From Osmia lignaria lignaria (taxonomy: Eukaryota > Arthropoda > Insecta > Hymenoptera > Megachilidae), in assembly GCF_051020975.1 (NCBI RefSeq), contig NW_027478167.1, positions 5,952,001 to 6,016,000 of the forward strand: a DNA stretch of 64,000 nucleotides, written 5' to 3'. The notes under the pieces were generated by a model. It saw nothing but the letters and a program-made list of their open reading frames with translations. It had not been told where the DNA came from and searched no databases. A program made the translations under genes and the position numbers. Of this stretch, positions 39,984 to 53,181 are shown piece by piece (within the stretch, counting starts at the first letter, position 1; every line of letters starts with the position of its first letter).

Positions 39984-40305
39984 TTGCAGATTCAGCTCAA
40001 AGGAACTGGCCTGACGGACATATTTCGAGATATTTCTTCTTCTTGTTGTTCTTCCTCTGCACAGCTAAGCTGGAAGTGGCATTTGCAGCTCGCAATAGTG
40101 CAGAGTTGTCTCAAAGAAAGGGGCCACGGTGTTTCTGTACCTCTATTATGTTGGTGCGGCTTCGCAACTTTTAAATATCTTGATATATCTCGAGAACTAC
40201 GCATCTGATCGAAAAATATCATAGAACATAAAAAGTAGGAAACTTAATTCTCTACAAAAAAGGTCTCTTAACATTTTGCCATAGCTCGCTTCGTTTCCGA
40301 GATAT
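39984..40305 (+). repeat. Class C monomer exemplar (TTCAGCTCAAAGGAAC type)
   Basis: This subfamily has TTCAGCTCAAAGGAACTGGCC (or AACGGGCC, ATCGGGCC) where class A has TTTATCTCAAGGGAAGGGGCC. It often has TTCCTCTGC in the pyrimidine tract and AAACGTCTC or AAACGTGTC upstream instead of AAAGGTCTC. Copies start at or near 21954, 28072, 29038, 30004, 30970, 33867, 37087, 39984, 43204, 49319, 49963 and 51894. Several are followed by exact copies of the same downstream neighbours, so the class travels inside larger duplicated blocks. Its left half resembles class B (AGCTC for ATCTC), but its remainder is class A, so it may be an old recombinant. Confidence 0.82.
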
Positions 40306-40627
40306 TTGCAGATTTATCTCAAGGGAAGGGGACTGACGGACATATTTCGAGATATTTCTTCTTCTTGTTGTTCTTCTTCTGCACAGCTAAGCTGGAAGTG
40401 GCATTTGCAGCTCGCAATAGTGCAGAGTTATCTCAAAGAAAGAGGCCACGGTGTTTCTGTACCTCTATTATGTTGGTGCAGCTTCGGAACTTTTAAATAT
40501 CTTGATATATCTCGAGAACTACGCATCTGATCAAATAATATCATAGAACATAAAAAGTAGAAAACTTAATTCTCTACAAAAAAGGTCTCTCAACATTTTG
40601 CCATAGCTCGCTTCGTTTCCGAGATAT

Positions 40628-40949
40628 ATGCAGATTTATCTCAAGGGAAGGGGCCTGACGGACATATTTCGAGATATTTCTTCTTCTTGTTGTTCTTCTT
40701 CTGCACAGCTAAACTGGAAGTGGCATTTCCAGCTCGCAATAGTGCAGAGTTATCTGAAAGAAAGGGGCCACGGTGTTTCTGTATCTCTATTATGTTGGTG
40801 CGGCTTCGGAACTTTTAAATATCTTGATATATCTCGAGAACTACGCATCTGATCAAAAAATATCATAGAACATAAATAGTAGGAAACTTAATTCTCTACA
40901 AAAAAGGTCTGTCAACATTTTGCCATAGCTCGCTTTGTTTCCGAGATAT
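40628..40949 (+). repeat. Class D monomer exemplar (ATGCAG border)
   Basis: Here the border reads GATATATGCAG instead of GATATTTGCAG, a single T-to-A change. It is usually linked to GTAGAAAAC for GTAGGAAAC and CTCTCAACATTTT for CTCTTAACATTTT in the preceding spacer, and often to AAACTGG with TTCCAGC. Class D copies occur only between about 30.3 and 52.5 kb (for example at 30326, 31292, 31936, 32579, 33545, 34511, 36443, 42882, 46422, 49641 and 52216). There they roughly alternate with TTGCAG monomers. The change creates a true ATG at the head of the recurrent open frame, but several class D copies also carry a TGA inside it. Confidence 0.86.
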
Positions 40950-43900
40950 TTGCAGATTTATCTCAAGGGAAGGGGCCTAACGGACATATTTCGAGATATT
41001 TCTTCTTCTTGTTGTTCTTCTTCTGCACAGCTAAGCTGGAAGTGGCATTTGCAGCTCGCAATAGTGCAGAGTCATCTCAAAGAAAGGGGCCACGGTGTTT
41101 CTGTATCTCTATTATGTTGGTGCAGCTTCGGAACTTTGAAATATCTTGATATATCTCGAGAACTACGCATCTGATCAAAAAATATCATAGAACATAAAAA
41201 GTAGAAAACTTAATTCTCTACAAAAAAGGTCTCTCAACATTTTGCCATAGCTCGCTTCGTTTCCGAGATATATGCAGATTTATCTCAAGGGAAGGGGCCT
41301 GACGGGCATATTTCGAGATATTTCTTCTTCTTGTTGTTCTTCTTCTGCACAGCTAAACTGGAAGTGGCATTTCCAGCTCGCAATAGTGCAGAGTTATCTG
41401 AAAGAAAGGGGCCACGGTGTTTCTGTATCTCTATTATGTTGGTGCAGCTTCGGAACTTTTAAATATCTTGATATATCTCGAGAACTACGCATCTGATCAA
41501 AAAATATCATAGAACATAAAAAGTAGAAAACTTAATTCTCTACAAAAAAGGTCTCTCAACATTTTGCCATAGCTCGCTTCGTTTCCGAGATATATGCAGA
41601 TTTATCTCAAGGGAAGGGGCCTGACGGACATATTTCGAGATATTTCTTCTTCTTGTTGTTCTTCTTCTGCACAGCTAAACTGAAAGTGGCATTTCCAGCT
41701 CGCAATAGTGCAGAGTTATCTGAAAGAAAGGGGCCACGGTGTTTCTGTATCTCTATTATGTTGGTGCGGCTTCGGAACTTTTAAATATCTTGATATATCT
41801 CGAGAACTACGCTTCTGATCAAAAAATATCATAGAACATAAATTGTAGGAAACATAATTCTCTACAAAAAAGGTCTCCTAAGATTTTGCCATAGCTCGTT
41901 TCGTTTCCGAGATATTTGCAGATATATCTCAAGGGAAGGGGCCTGACGGACATATTTCGAGATATTTCTTCTTCTTGTTGTTCTTCCTCTGCACAGCTAA
42001 GCTGGAAGTGGCATTTGCAGCTCGCAATAGTGCAGAGTTGTCTCAAAGAAAGGGGCCACGGTGTTTCTGTACCTCTATTATGTTGGTGCGGCTTCGCAAC
42101 TTTTAAATATCTTGATATATCTCGAGAACTACGCATCTGATCGAAAAATATCATAGAACATAAAAAGTAGGAAACTTAATTCTCTACAAAAAAGGTCTCT
42201 TAACATTTTGCCATAGCTCGCTTCGTTTCCGAGATATTTGCAGATTTATCTCAAGGGAAGGGGACTGACGGACATATTTCGAGATATTTCTTCTTCTTGT
42301 TGTTCTTCTTCTGCACAGCTAAGCTGGAAGTGGCATTTGCAGCTCGCAATAGTGCAGAGTTATCTCAAAGAAAGAGGCCACGGTGTTTCTGTACCTCTAT
42401 TATGTTGGTGCAGCTTCGGAACTTTTAAATATCTTGATATATCTCGAGAACTACGCATCTGATCAAATAATATCATAGAACATAAAAAGTAGAAAACTTA
42501 ATTCTCTACAAAAAAGGTCTCTCAACATTTTGCCATAGCTCGCTTCGTTTCCGAGATATATGCAGATTTATCTCAAGGGAAGGGGCCTGACGGACATATT
42601 TCGAGATATTTCTTCTTCTTGTTGTTCTTCTTCTGCACAGCTAAACTGGAAGTGGCATTTCCAGCTCGCAATAGTGCAGAGTCATCTCAAAGAAAGGGGC
42701 CACGGTGTTTCTGTATCTCTATTATGTTGGTGCAGCTTCGGAACTTTGAAATATCTTGATATATCTCGAGAACTACGCATCTGATCAAAAAATATCATAG
42801 AACATAAAAAGTAGAAAACTTAATTCTCTACAAAAAAGGTCTCTCAACATTTTGCCATAGCTCGCTTCGTTTCCGAGATATATGCAGATTTATCTCAAGG
42901 GAAGGGGCCTGACGGGCATATTTCGAGATATTTCTTCTTCTTGTTGTTCTTCTTCTGCACAGCTAAACTGGAAGTGGCATTTCCAGCTCGCAATAGTGCA
43001 GAGTTATCTGAAAGAAAGGGGCCACGGTGTTTCTGTATCTCTATTATGTTGGTGCAGCTTCGGAACTTTTAAATATCTCGATATATCTCGAAAACTACGC
43101 TTCTGATCAAAAAATATCATAGAACATAAATTGTAGGAAACATAATTCTCTACAAAAAACGTGTCTTAACATTTTGCCATAGCTCGCTTCGTTTCCGAGA
43201 TATTTGCAGATTCAGCTCAAAGGAACTGGCCTGACGGACATATTTCGAGGTATTTCTTCTTCTTGTTGTTCTTCCTCTGCACAGCTAAGCTGGAAGTGGC
43301 ATTTGCAGCTCGCAATAGTGCAGAGTTGTCTCAAAGAAAGGGGCCACGGTGTTTCTGTATCTCTATTATGTTGGTGCAGCTTCGGAACTTTTAAATATCT
43401 TGATATATCTCGAGAACTACGCATCTGATCAAAAAATATCATAGAACATAAAAAGTAGAAAACTTAATTCTCTACAAAAAAGGTCTCTCAACATTTTGCC
43501 ATAGCTCGCTTCGTTTCCGAGATATTTGCAGATTTATCTCAAGGGAAGGGGCCTAACGGACATATTTCGAGATATTTCTTCTTCTTGTTGTTCTTCTTCT
43601 GCACAGCTAAGCTGGAAGTGGCATTTGCAGCTCGCAATAGTGCAGAGTTATCTCAAAGAAAGAGGCCACGGTGTTTCTGTACCTCTATTATGTTGGTGCG
43701 GCTTCGGAACTTTTAAATATCTTGATATATCTCGAGAACTACGCTTCTGATCAAAAAATATCATAGAACATAAATTGTAGGAAACATGATTCTCTACAAA
43801 AAAGGTCTCTTAACATTTTGCCATAGCTCGCTTCGTTTCCGAGATATATGCAGATTTATCTCAAGGGAAGGGGCCTGACGGACATATTTCGAGATATTTC

Positions 43901-44739
43901 TTCTTCTTGTTGTTCTTCTTCTGCACAGCTAAGCTGGAAGTGGCATTTGCAGCTCGCAATAGTGCAGAGTTATCTCAAAAAAGGGGCCACGGTGTTTCTG
44001 TATCTCTATTATGTTGTTGCTTCTTCGGAACTTTTAAATATCTTGATATATCTCGAGAACTACGCATCTGATCGAAAAATATCATAGAACATAAAAAGTA
44101 GGAAACTTAATTCTCTACAAAAAAGGTGTCTTAACATTTTGCCATAGCTCGCTTCGTTTCCGAGATATTTGCAGATTTATCTCAATGGAAGGGGACTGAC
44201 GGACATATTTCGAGATATTTCTTCTTCTTGTTGTTCTTCTTCTGCACAGCTAAGCTGGAAGTGGCATTTGCAGCTCGCAATAGTGCAGAGTTATCTGAAA
44301 GAAAGGGGCCACGGTGTTTCTGTATCTCTATTATGTTGGTGCGGCTTCGGAACTTTTAAATATCTTGATATATCTCGAGAACTACGCATCTGATCAAATA
44401 ATATCATAGAACATAAAAAGTAGAAAACTTAATTCTCTACAAAAAAGGTCTCTCAACATTTTGCCATAGCTCGCTTCGTTTCCGAGATATATGCAGATTT
44501 ATCTCAAGGGAAGGGGCCTGACGGACATATTTCGAGATATTTCTTCTTCTTGTTGTTCTTCTTCTGCACAGCTAAACTGGAAGTGGCATTTCCAGCTCGC
44601 AATAGTGCAGAGTTATCTGAAAGAAAGGGGCCACGGTGTTTCTGTATCTCTATTATGTTGGTGCGGCTTCGGAACTTTTAAATATCTTGATATATCTCGA
44701 GAACTACGCATCTGATCAAAAAATATCATAGAACATAAA

Positions 44740-47700
44740 TAGTAGGAAACTTAATTCTCTACAAAAAAGGTCTCTCAACATTTTGCCATAGCTCGCTTCG
44801 TTTCCGAGATATTTGCAGATTTATCTCAAGGGAAGGGGCCTAACGGACATATTTCGAGATATTTCTTCTTCTTGTTGTTCTTCTTCTGCACAGCTAAGCT
44901 GGAAGTGGCATTTGCAGCTCGCAATAGTGCAGAGTCATCTCAAAGAAAGGGGCCACGGTGTTTCTGTATCTCTATTATGTTGGTGCAGCTTCGGAACTTT
45001 GAAATATCTTGATATATCTCGAGAACTACGCATCTGATCAAAAAATATCATAGAACATAAAAAGTAGAAAACTTAATTCTCTACAAAAAAGGTCTCTCAA
45101 CATTTTGCCATAGCTCGCTTCGTTTCCGAGATATATGCAGATTTATCTCAAGGGAAGGGGCCTGACGGACATATTTCGAGATATTTCTTCTTCTTGTTGT
45201 TCTTCTTCTGCACAGCTAAGCTGGAAGTGGCATTTGCAGCTCGCAATAGTGCAGAGTTATCTCAAAGAAAGAGGCCACGGTGTTTCTGTACCTCTATTAT
45301 GTTGGTGCGGCTTCGGAACTTTTAAATATCTTGATATATCTCGAGAACTACGCTTCTGATCAAAAAATATCATAGAACATAAATTGTAGGAAACATGATT
45401 CTCTACAAAAAAGGTCTCTTAACATTTTGCCATAGCTCGCTTCGTTTCCGAGATATATGCAGATTTATCTCAAGGGAAGGGGCCTGACGGACATATTTCG
45501 AGATATTTCTTCTTCTTGTTGTTCTTCTTCTGCACAGCTAAGCTGGAAGTGGCATTTGCAGCTCGCAATAGTGCAGAGTTATCTCAAAAAAGGGGCCACG
45601 GTGTTTCTGTATCTCTATTATGTTGTTGCTTCTTCGGAACTTTTAAATATCTTGATATATCTCGAGAACTACGCATCTGATCGAAAAATATCATAGAACA
45701 TAAAAAGTAGGAAACTTAATTCTCTACAAAAAAGGTGTCTTAACATTTTGCCATAGCTCGCTTCGTTTCCGAGATATTTGCAGATTTATCTCAATGGAAG
45801 GGGACTGACGGACATATTTCGAGATATTTCTTCTTCTTGTTGTTCTTCTTCTGCACAGCTAAGCTGGAAGTGGCATTTGCAGCTCGCAATAGTGCAGAGT
45901 TATCTGAAAGAAAGGGGCCACGGTGTTTCTGTATCTCTATTATGTTGGTGCGGCTTCGGAACTTTTAAATATCTTGATATATCTCGAGAACTACGCATCT
46001 GATCAAAAAATATCATAGAACATAAATAGTAGGAAACTTAATTCTCTACAAAAAAGGTCTCTTAACATTTTGCCATAGCTCGCTTCGTTTCCGAGATATT
46101 TGCAGATTTATCTCAAGGGAAGGGGACTGACGGACATATTTCGAGATATTTCTTCTTCTTGTTGTTCTTCTTCTGCACAGCTAAGCTGGAAGTGGCATTT
46201 GCAGCTCGCAATAGTGCAGAGTTATCTCAAAGAAAGAGGCCACGGTGTTTCTGTACCTCTATTATGTTGGTGCCGCTTCGGAACTTTTAAATATCTTGAT
46301 ATATCTCGAGAACTACGCATCTGATCAAATAATATCATAGAACATAAAAAGTAGAAAACTTAATTCTCTACAAAAAAGGTCTCTCAACATTTTGCCATAG
46401 CTCGCTTCGTTTCCGAGATATATGCAGATTTATCTCAAGGGAAGGGGCCTGACGGACATATTTCGAGATATTTCTTCTTCTTGTTGTTCTTCTTCTGCAC
46501 AGCTAAACTGGAAGTGGCATTTCCAGCTCGCAATAGTGCAGAGTTATCTGAAAGAAAGGGGCCACGGTGTTTCTGTATCTCTATTATGTTGGTGCGGCTT
46601 CGGAACTTTTAAATATCCTGATATATCTCGAGAACTACGCATCTGATCAAAAAATATCATAGAACATAAATAGTAGGAAACTTAATTCTCTACAAAAAAG
46701 GTCTCTCAACATTTTGCCATAGCTCGCTTCGTTTCCGAGATATTTGCAGATTTATCTCAAGGGAAGGGGCCTAACGGACATATTTCGAGATATTTCTTCT
46801 TCTTGTTGTTCTTCTTCTGCACAGCTAAGCTGGAAGTGGCATTTGCAGCTCGCAATAGTGCAGAGTCATCTCAAAGAAAGGGGCCACGGTGTTTCTGTAT
46901 CTCTATTATGTTGGTGCAGCTTCGGAACTTTGAAATATCTTGATATATCTCGAGAACTACGCATCTGATCAAAAAATATCATAGAACATAAAAAGTAGAA
47001 AACTTAATTCTCTACAAAAAAGGTCTCTCAACATTTTGCCATAGCTCGCTTCGTTTCCGAGATATATGCAGATTTATCTCAAGGGAAGGGGCCTGACGGA
47101 CATATTTCGAGATATTTCTTCTTCTTGTTGTTCTTCTTCTGCACAGCTAAGCTGGAAGTGGCATTTGCAGCTCGCAATAGTGCAGAGTTATCTCAAAGAA
47201 AGAGGCCACGGTGTTTCTGTACCTCTATTATGTTGGTGCGGCTTCGGAACTTTTAAATATCTTGATATATCTCGAGAACTACGCTTCTGATCAAAAAATA
47301 TCATAGAACATAAATTGTAGGAAACATGATTCTCTACAAAAAAGGTCTCTTAACATTTTGCCATAGCTCGCTTCGTTTCCGAGATATATGCAGATTTATC
47401 TCAAGGGAAGGGGCCTGACGGACATATTTCGAGATATTTCTTCTTCTTGTTGTTCTTCTTCTGCACAGCTAAGCTGGAAGTGGCATTTGCAGCTCGCAAT
47501 AGTGCAGAGTTATCTCAAAAAAGGGGCCACGGTGTTTCTGTATCTCTATTATGTTGTTGCTTCTTCGGAACTTTTAAATATCTTGATATATCTCGAGAAC
47601 TACGCATCTGATCGAAAAATATCATAGAACATAAAAAGTAGGAAACTTAATTCTCTACAAAAAAGGTGTCTTAACATTTTGCCATAGCTCGCTTCGTTTC

Positions 47701-49060
47701 CGAGATATTTGCAGATTTATCTCAATGGAAGGGGACTGACGGACATATTTCGAGATATTTCTTCTTCTTGTTGTTCTTCTTCTGCACAGCTAAGCTGGAA
47801 GTGGCATTTGCAGCTCGCAATAGTGCAGAGTTATCTGAAAGAAAGGGGCCACGGTGTTTCTGTATCTCTATTATGTTGGTGCGGCTTCGGAACTTTTAAA
47901 TATCTTGATATATCTCGAGAACTACGCATCTGATCAAAAAATATCATAGAACATAAATAGTAGGAAACTTAATTCTCTACAAAAAAGGTCTCTTAACATT
48001 TTGCCATAGCTCGCTTCGTTTCCGAGATATTTGCAGATTTATCTCAAGGGAAGGGGACTGACGGACATATTTCGAGATATTTCTTCTTCTTGTTGTTCTT
48101 CTTCTGCACAGCTAAGCTGGAAGTGGCATTTGCAGCTCGCAATAGTGCAGAGTTATCTCAAAGAAAGAGGCCACGGTGTTTCTGTACCTCTATTATGTTG
48201 GTGCCGCTTCGGAACTTTTAAATATCTTGATATATCTCGAGAACTACGCATCTGATCAAATAATATCATAGAACATAAAAAGTAGAAAACTTAATTCTCT
48301 ACAAAAAAGGTCTCTCAACATTTTGCCATAGCTCGCTTCGTTTCCGAGATATATGCAGATTTATCTCAAGGGAAGGGGCCTGACGGACATATTTCGAGAT
48401 ATTTCTTCTTCTTGTTGTTCTTCTTCTGCACAGCTAAACTGGAAGTGGCATTTCCAGCTCGCAATAGTGCAGAGTTATCTGAAAGAAAGGGGCCACGGTG
48501 TTTCTGTATCTCTATTATGTTGGTGCGGCTTCGGAACTTTTAAATATCCTGATATATCTCGAGAACTACGCATCTGATCAAAAAATATCATAGAACATAA
48601 ATAGTAGGAAACTTAATTCTCTACAAAAAAGGTCTCTCAACATTTTGCCATAGCTCGCTTCGTTTCCGAGATATTTGCAGATTTATCTCAAGGGAAGGGG
48701 CCTAACGGACATATTTCGAGATATTTCTTCTTCTTGTTGTTCTTCTTCTGCACAGCTAAGCTGGAAGTGGCATTTGCAGCTCGCAATAGTGCAGAGTCAT
48801 CTCAAAGAAAGGGGCCACGGTGTTTCTGTATCTCTATTATGTTGGTGCAGCTTCGGAACTTTGAAATATCTTGATATATCTCGAGAACTACGCATCTGAT
48901 CAAAAAATATCATAGAACATAAAAAGTAGAAAACTTAATTCTCTACAAAAAAGGTCTCTCAACATTTTGCCATAGCTCGCTTCGTTTCCGAGATATATGC
49001 AGATTTATCTCAAGGGAAGGGGCCTGACGGACATATTTCGAGATATTTCTTCTTCTTGTT
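44740..49060 (+). repeat. Tandem duplication, 6 monomers, offset 1931 bp
   Basis: About 44,740-47,000 overlaps a copy of itself shifted by 1931 bp, giving two full units (about 45,135-47,065 and 47,066-48,996) with flanking partial matches. Shared marks are the frameshifted copy (45457, 47388), GGTGCCGCTTCGG (46,272; 48,203), AAATATCCTGATATATC (46,613; 48,544) and GTCATCTCAAAG with ACTTTGAAATATC. I saw no base difference between the full units by eye. The match ends after about 49,080, where AAACTGG replaces AAGCTGG. Confidence 0.9.
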
Positions 49061-50284
49061 GTTCTTCTTCTGCACAGCTAAACTGGAAGTGGCATTTCCA
49101 GCTCGCAATAGTGCAGAGTTATCTGAAAGAAAGGGGCCACGGTGTTTCTGTATCTCTATTATGTTGGTGCAGCTTCGGAACTTTTAAATATCTCGATATA
49201 TCTCGAAAACTACGCTTCTGATCAAAAAATATCATAGAACATAAATTGTAGGAAACATAATTCTCTACAAAAAACGTCTCTTAACATTTTGCCATAGCTC
49301 GCTTCGTTTCCGAGATATTTGCAGATTCAGCTCAAAGGAACTGGCCTGACGGACATATTTCGAGATATTTCTTCTTCTTGTTGTTCTTCCTCTGCACAGC
49401 TAAGCTGGAAGTGGCATTTGCAGCTCGCAATAGTGCAGAGTCATCTCAAAGAAAGGGGCCACGGTGTTTCTGTATCTCTATTATGTTGGTGCAGCTTCGG
49501 AACTTTGAAATATCTTGATATATCTCGAGAACTACGCATCTGATCAAAAAATATCATAGAACATAAAAAGTAGAAAACTTAATTCTCTACAAAAAAGGTC
49601 TCTCAACATTTTGCCATAGCTCGCTTCGTTTCCGAGATATATGCAGATTTATCTCAAGGGAAGGGGCCTGACGGACATATTTCGAGATATTTCTTCTTCT
49701 TGTTGTTCTTCTTCTGCACAGCTAAACTGGAAGTGGCATTTCCAGCTCGCAATAGTGCAGAGTTATCTGAAAGAAAGGGGCCACGGTGTTTCTGTATCTC
49801 TATTATGTTGGTGCAGCTTCGGAACTTTTAAATATCTCGATATATCTCGAAAACTACGCTTCTGATCAAAAAATATCATAGAACATAAATTGTAGGAAAC
49901 ATAATTCTCTACAAAAAACGTCTCTTAACATTTTGCCATAGCTCGCTTCGTTTCCGAGATATTTGCAGATTCAGCTCAAAGGAACTGGCCTGACGGACAT
50001 ATTTCGAGATATTTCTTCTTCTTGTTGTTCTTCCTCTGCACAGCTAAGCTGGAAGTGGCATTTGCAGCTCGCAATAGTGCAGAGTTGTCTCAAAGAAAGG
50101 GGCCACGGTGTTTCTGTATCTCTATTATGTTGGTGCAGCTTCGGAACTTTTAAATATCTTGATATATCTCGAGAACTACGCATCTGATCAAAAAATATCA
50201 TAGAACATAAAAAGTAGAAAACTTAATTCTCTACAAAAAAGGTCTCTCAACATTTTGCCATAGCTCGCTTCGTTTCCGAGATAT
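48675..50284 (+). repeat. Dimer alternation, offset 644 bp
   Basis: Copies at 48997 and 49641 (class D, GTGCAGCTTCGG, CTCGAAAAC tail) alternate with copies at 48675, 49319 and 49963. The copy at 49319 has a class C left part and the right part (GTCATCTC, ACTTTGAAATATC) of the copy at 48675. It is therefore probably a recombinant between the two alternating types, and it created the local dimer. Confidence 0.8.
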
Positions 50285-52780
50285 ATGCAGATTTATCTCA
50301 AGGGAAGGGGCCTGACGGACATATTTCGAGATATTTCTTCTTCTTGTTGTTCTTCTTCTGCACAGCTAAGCTGGAAGTGGCATTTCCAGCTCGCAATAGT
50401 GCAGAGTTATCTCAAAGAAAGGGGCCACGGTGTTTCTGTATCTCTATTATGTTGGTGCGGCTTCGGAACTTTTAAATATCTTGATATATCTCGAGAACTA
50501 CGCATCTGATCAAAAAATATCATAGAACATAGATAGTAGGAAACTTAATTCTCTACAAAAAAGGTCTCTCAACATTTTGCCATAGCTCGCTTCGTTTCCG
50601 AGATATTTGCAGATTTATCTCAAGGGAAGGGGCCTAACGGACATATTTCGAGATATTTCTTCTTCTTGTTGTTCTTCTTCTGCACAGCTAAGCTGGAAGT
50701 GGCATTTGCAGCTCGCAATAGTGCAGAGTTATCTCAAAGAAAGAGGCCACGGTGTTTCTGTACCTCTATTATGTTGGTGCGGCTTCGGAACTTTTAAATA
50801 TCTTGATATATCTCGAGAACTACGCTTCTGATCAAAAAATATCATAGAACATAAATTGTAGGAAACATGATTCTCTACAAAAAAGGTCTCTTAACATTTT
50901 GCCATAGCTCGCTTCGTTTCCGAGATATATGCAGATTTATCTCAAGGGAAGGGGCCTGACGGACATATTTCGAGATATTTCTTCTTCTTGTTGTTCTTCT
51001 TCTGCACAGCTAAGCTGGAAGTGGCATTTGCAGCTCGCAATAGTGCAGAGTTATCTCAAAAAAGGGGCCACGGTGTTTCTGTATCTCTATTATGTTGTTG
51101 CTTCTTCGGAACTTTTAAATATCTTGATATATCTCGAGAACTACGCATCTGATCGAAAAATATCATAGAACATAAAAAGTAGGAAACTTAATTCTCTACA
51201 AAAAAGGTGTCTTAACATTTTGCCATAGCTCGCTTCGTTTCCGAGATATTTGCAGATTTATCTCAATGGAAGGGGACTGACGGACATATTTCGAGATATT
51301 TCTTCTTCTTGTTGTTCTTCTTCTGCACAGCTAAGCTGGAAGTGGCATTTGCAGCTCGCAATAGTGCAGAGTTATCTGAAAGAAAGGGGCCACGGTGTTT
51401 CTGTATCTCTATTATGTTGGTGCGGCTTCGGAACTTTTAAATATCTTGATATATCTCGAGAACTACGCTTCTGATCAAAAAATATCATAGAACATAAATT
51501 GTAGGAAACATAATTCTCTACAAAAAAGGTCTCTTAAGATTTTGCCATAGCTCGTTTCGTTTCCGAGATATTTGCAGATATATCTCAAGGGAAGGGGCCT
51601 GACGGACATATTTCGAGATATTTCTTCTTCTTGTTGTTCTTCTTCTGCACAGCTAAACTGGAAGTGGCATTTCCAGCTCGCAATAGTGCAGAGTTATCTC
51701 AAAGAAAGGGGCCACGGTGTTTCTGTATCTCTATTATGTTGGTGCGGCTTCGGAACTTTTAAATATCTTGATATATCTCGAGAACTACGCATCTGATCAA
51801 AAAATATCATAGAACATAAATTGTAGGAAACATAATTCTCTACAGAAAACGTCTCTTAACATTTTGCCATAGCTCGCTTCGTTTCCGAGATATTTGCAGA
51901 TTCAGCTCAAAGGAACTGGCCTGACGGACATATTTCGAGATATTTCTTCTTCTTGTTGTTCTTCCTCTGCACAGCTAAGCTGGAAGTGGCATTTGCAGCT
52001 CGCAATAGTGCAGAGTTGTCTCAAAGAAAGGGGCCACGGTGTTTCTGTATCTCTATTATGTTGGTGCAGCTTCGGAACTTTTAAATATCTTGATATATCT
52101 CGAGAACTACGCATCTGATCAAAAAATATCATAGAACATAAAAAGTAGAAAACTTAATTCTCTACAAAAAAGGTCTCTCAACATTTTGCCATAGCTCGCT
52201 TCGTTTCCGAGATATATGCAGATTTATCTCAAGGGAAGGGGCCTGACGGACATATTTCGAGATATTTCTTCTTCTTGTTTTTCTTCTTCTGCACAGCTAA
52301 GCTGGAAGTGGCATTTCCAGCTCGCAATAGTGCAGAGTTATCTCAAAGAAAGTGGCCACGGTGTTTCTGTATCTCTATTATGTTGGTGCGGCTTCGGAAC
52401 TTTTAAATATCTTGATATATCTCGAGAACTACGCATCTGATCAAAAAATATCATAGAACATAAATAGTAGGAAACTTAATTCTCTACAAAAAAGGTCTCT
52501 CAACATTTTGCCATAGCTCGCTTCGTTTCCGAGATATTTGCAGATTTATCTCAAGGGAAGGGGCCTAACGGACATATTTCGAGATATTTCTTCTTCTTGT
52601 TGTTCTTCTTCTGCACAGCTAAGCTGGAAGTGGCATTTGCAGCTCGCAATAGTGCAGAGTTATCTCAAAGAAAGAGGCCACGGTGTTTCTGTACCTCTAT
52701 TATGTTGGTGCGGCTTCGGAACTTTTAAATATCTTGATATATCTCGAGAACTACGCATCTGATCGAAAAATATCATAGAA
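49963..52780 (+). repeat. Partial 6-monomer duplication, offset 1931 bp
   Basis: The triplet at 49963, 50285 and 50607 is repeated at 51894, 52216 and 52538, offset 1931 bp. The middle copies are the only ones that combine AAGCTGG with TTCCAGC. Private changes in the right copy (CTACAGAAAACG, TTCTTGTTTTTC, GAAAGTGGCC) show some divergence. Between the triplets lie the frameshifted copy at 50929 and two ordinary monomers. Confidence 0.85.
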
Positions 52781-53181
52781 CATAAAAAGTAGGAAACTTA
52801 ATTCTCTACAAAAAAGGTCTCTTAACATTTTGCCATAGCTCGCTTCGTTTCCGAGATATTTGCAGATTTATCTCAAGGGAAGGGGACTGACGGACATATT
52901 TCGAGATATTTCTTCTTCTTGTTGTTCTTCTTCTGCACAGCTAAGCTGGAAGTGGCATTTGCAGCTCGCAATAGTGCAGAGTTATCTCAAAGAAAGAGGC
53001 CACGGTGTTTCTGTACCTCTATTATGTTGGTGCAGCTTCGGAACTTTTAAATATCTTGATATATCTCGAGAACTACGCATCTGATCAAAAAATATCATAG
53101 AACATAAAAAGTAGGAAACCTAATTCTCTACAAAAAAGGTCTCTTAACATTTGGCCATAGCTCGCTTCGTTTCCGAGATAT

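Larger units (their letters stand above)
32284..44195 (+). repeat. Tandem duplication, 19 monomers, offset 6117 bp
   Basis: About 32,284-38,075 is repeated almost base for base at about 38,401-44,190, offset 6117 bp (19 monomers less one base). The missing base is in the frameshifted copy at 37731 and its partner at 43848. Marker order is identical throughout, including rare marks such as AAACTGAAAGTGG, GTCATCTCAAAG with ACTTTGAAATATC, GACGGGCATATTTC, CTCCTAAGATT, TTTCGAGGTATTTC and GCTTTGTTTCCG. The few differences I found are C/G at 33886/40003, A/G at 34766/40883 and C/G at 35112/41229. This is the largest and among the most recent amplifications in the window, if the assembly is correct here. 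Confidence 0.93.
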
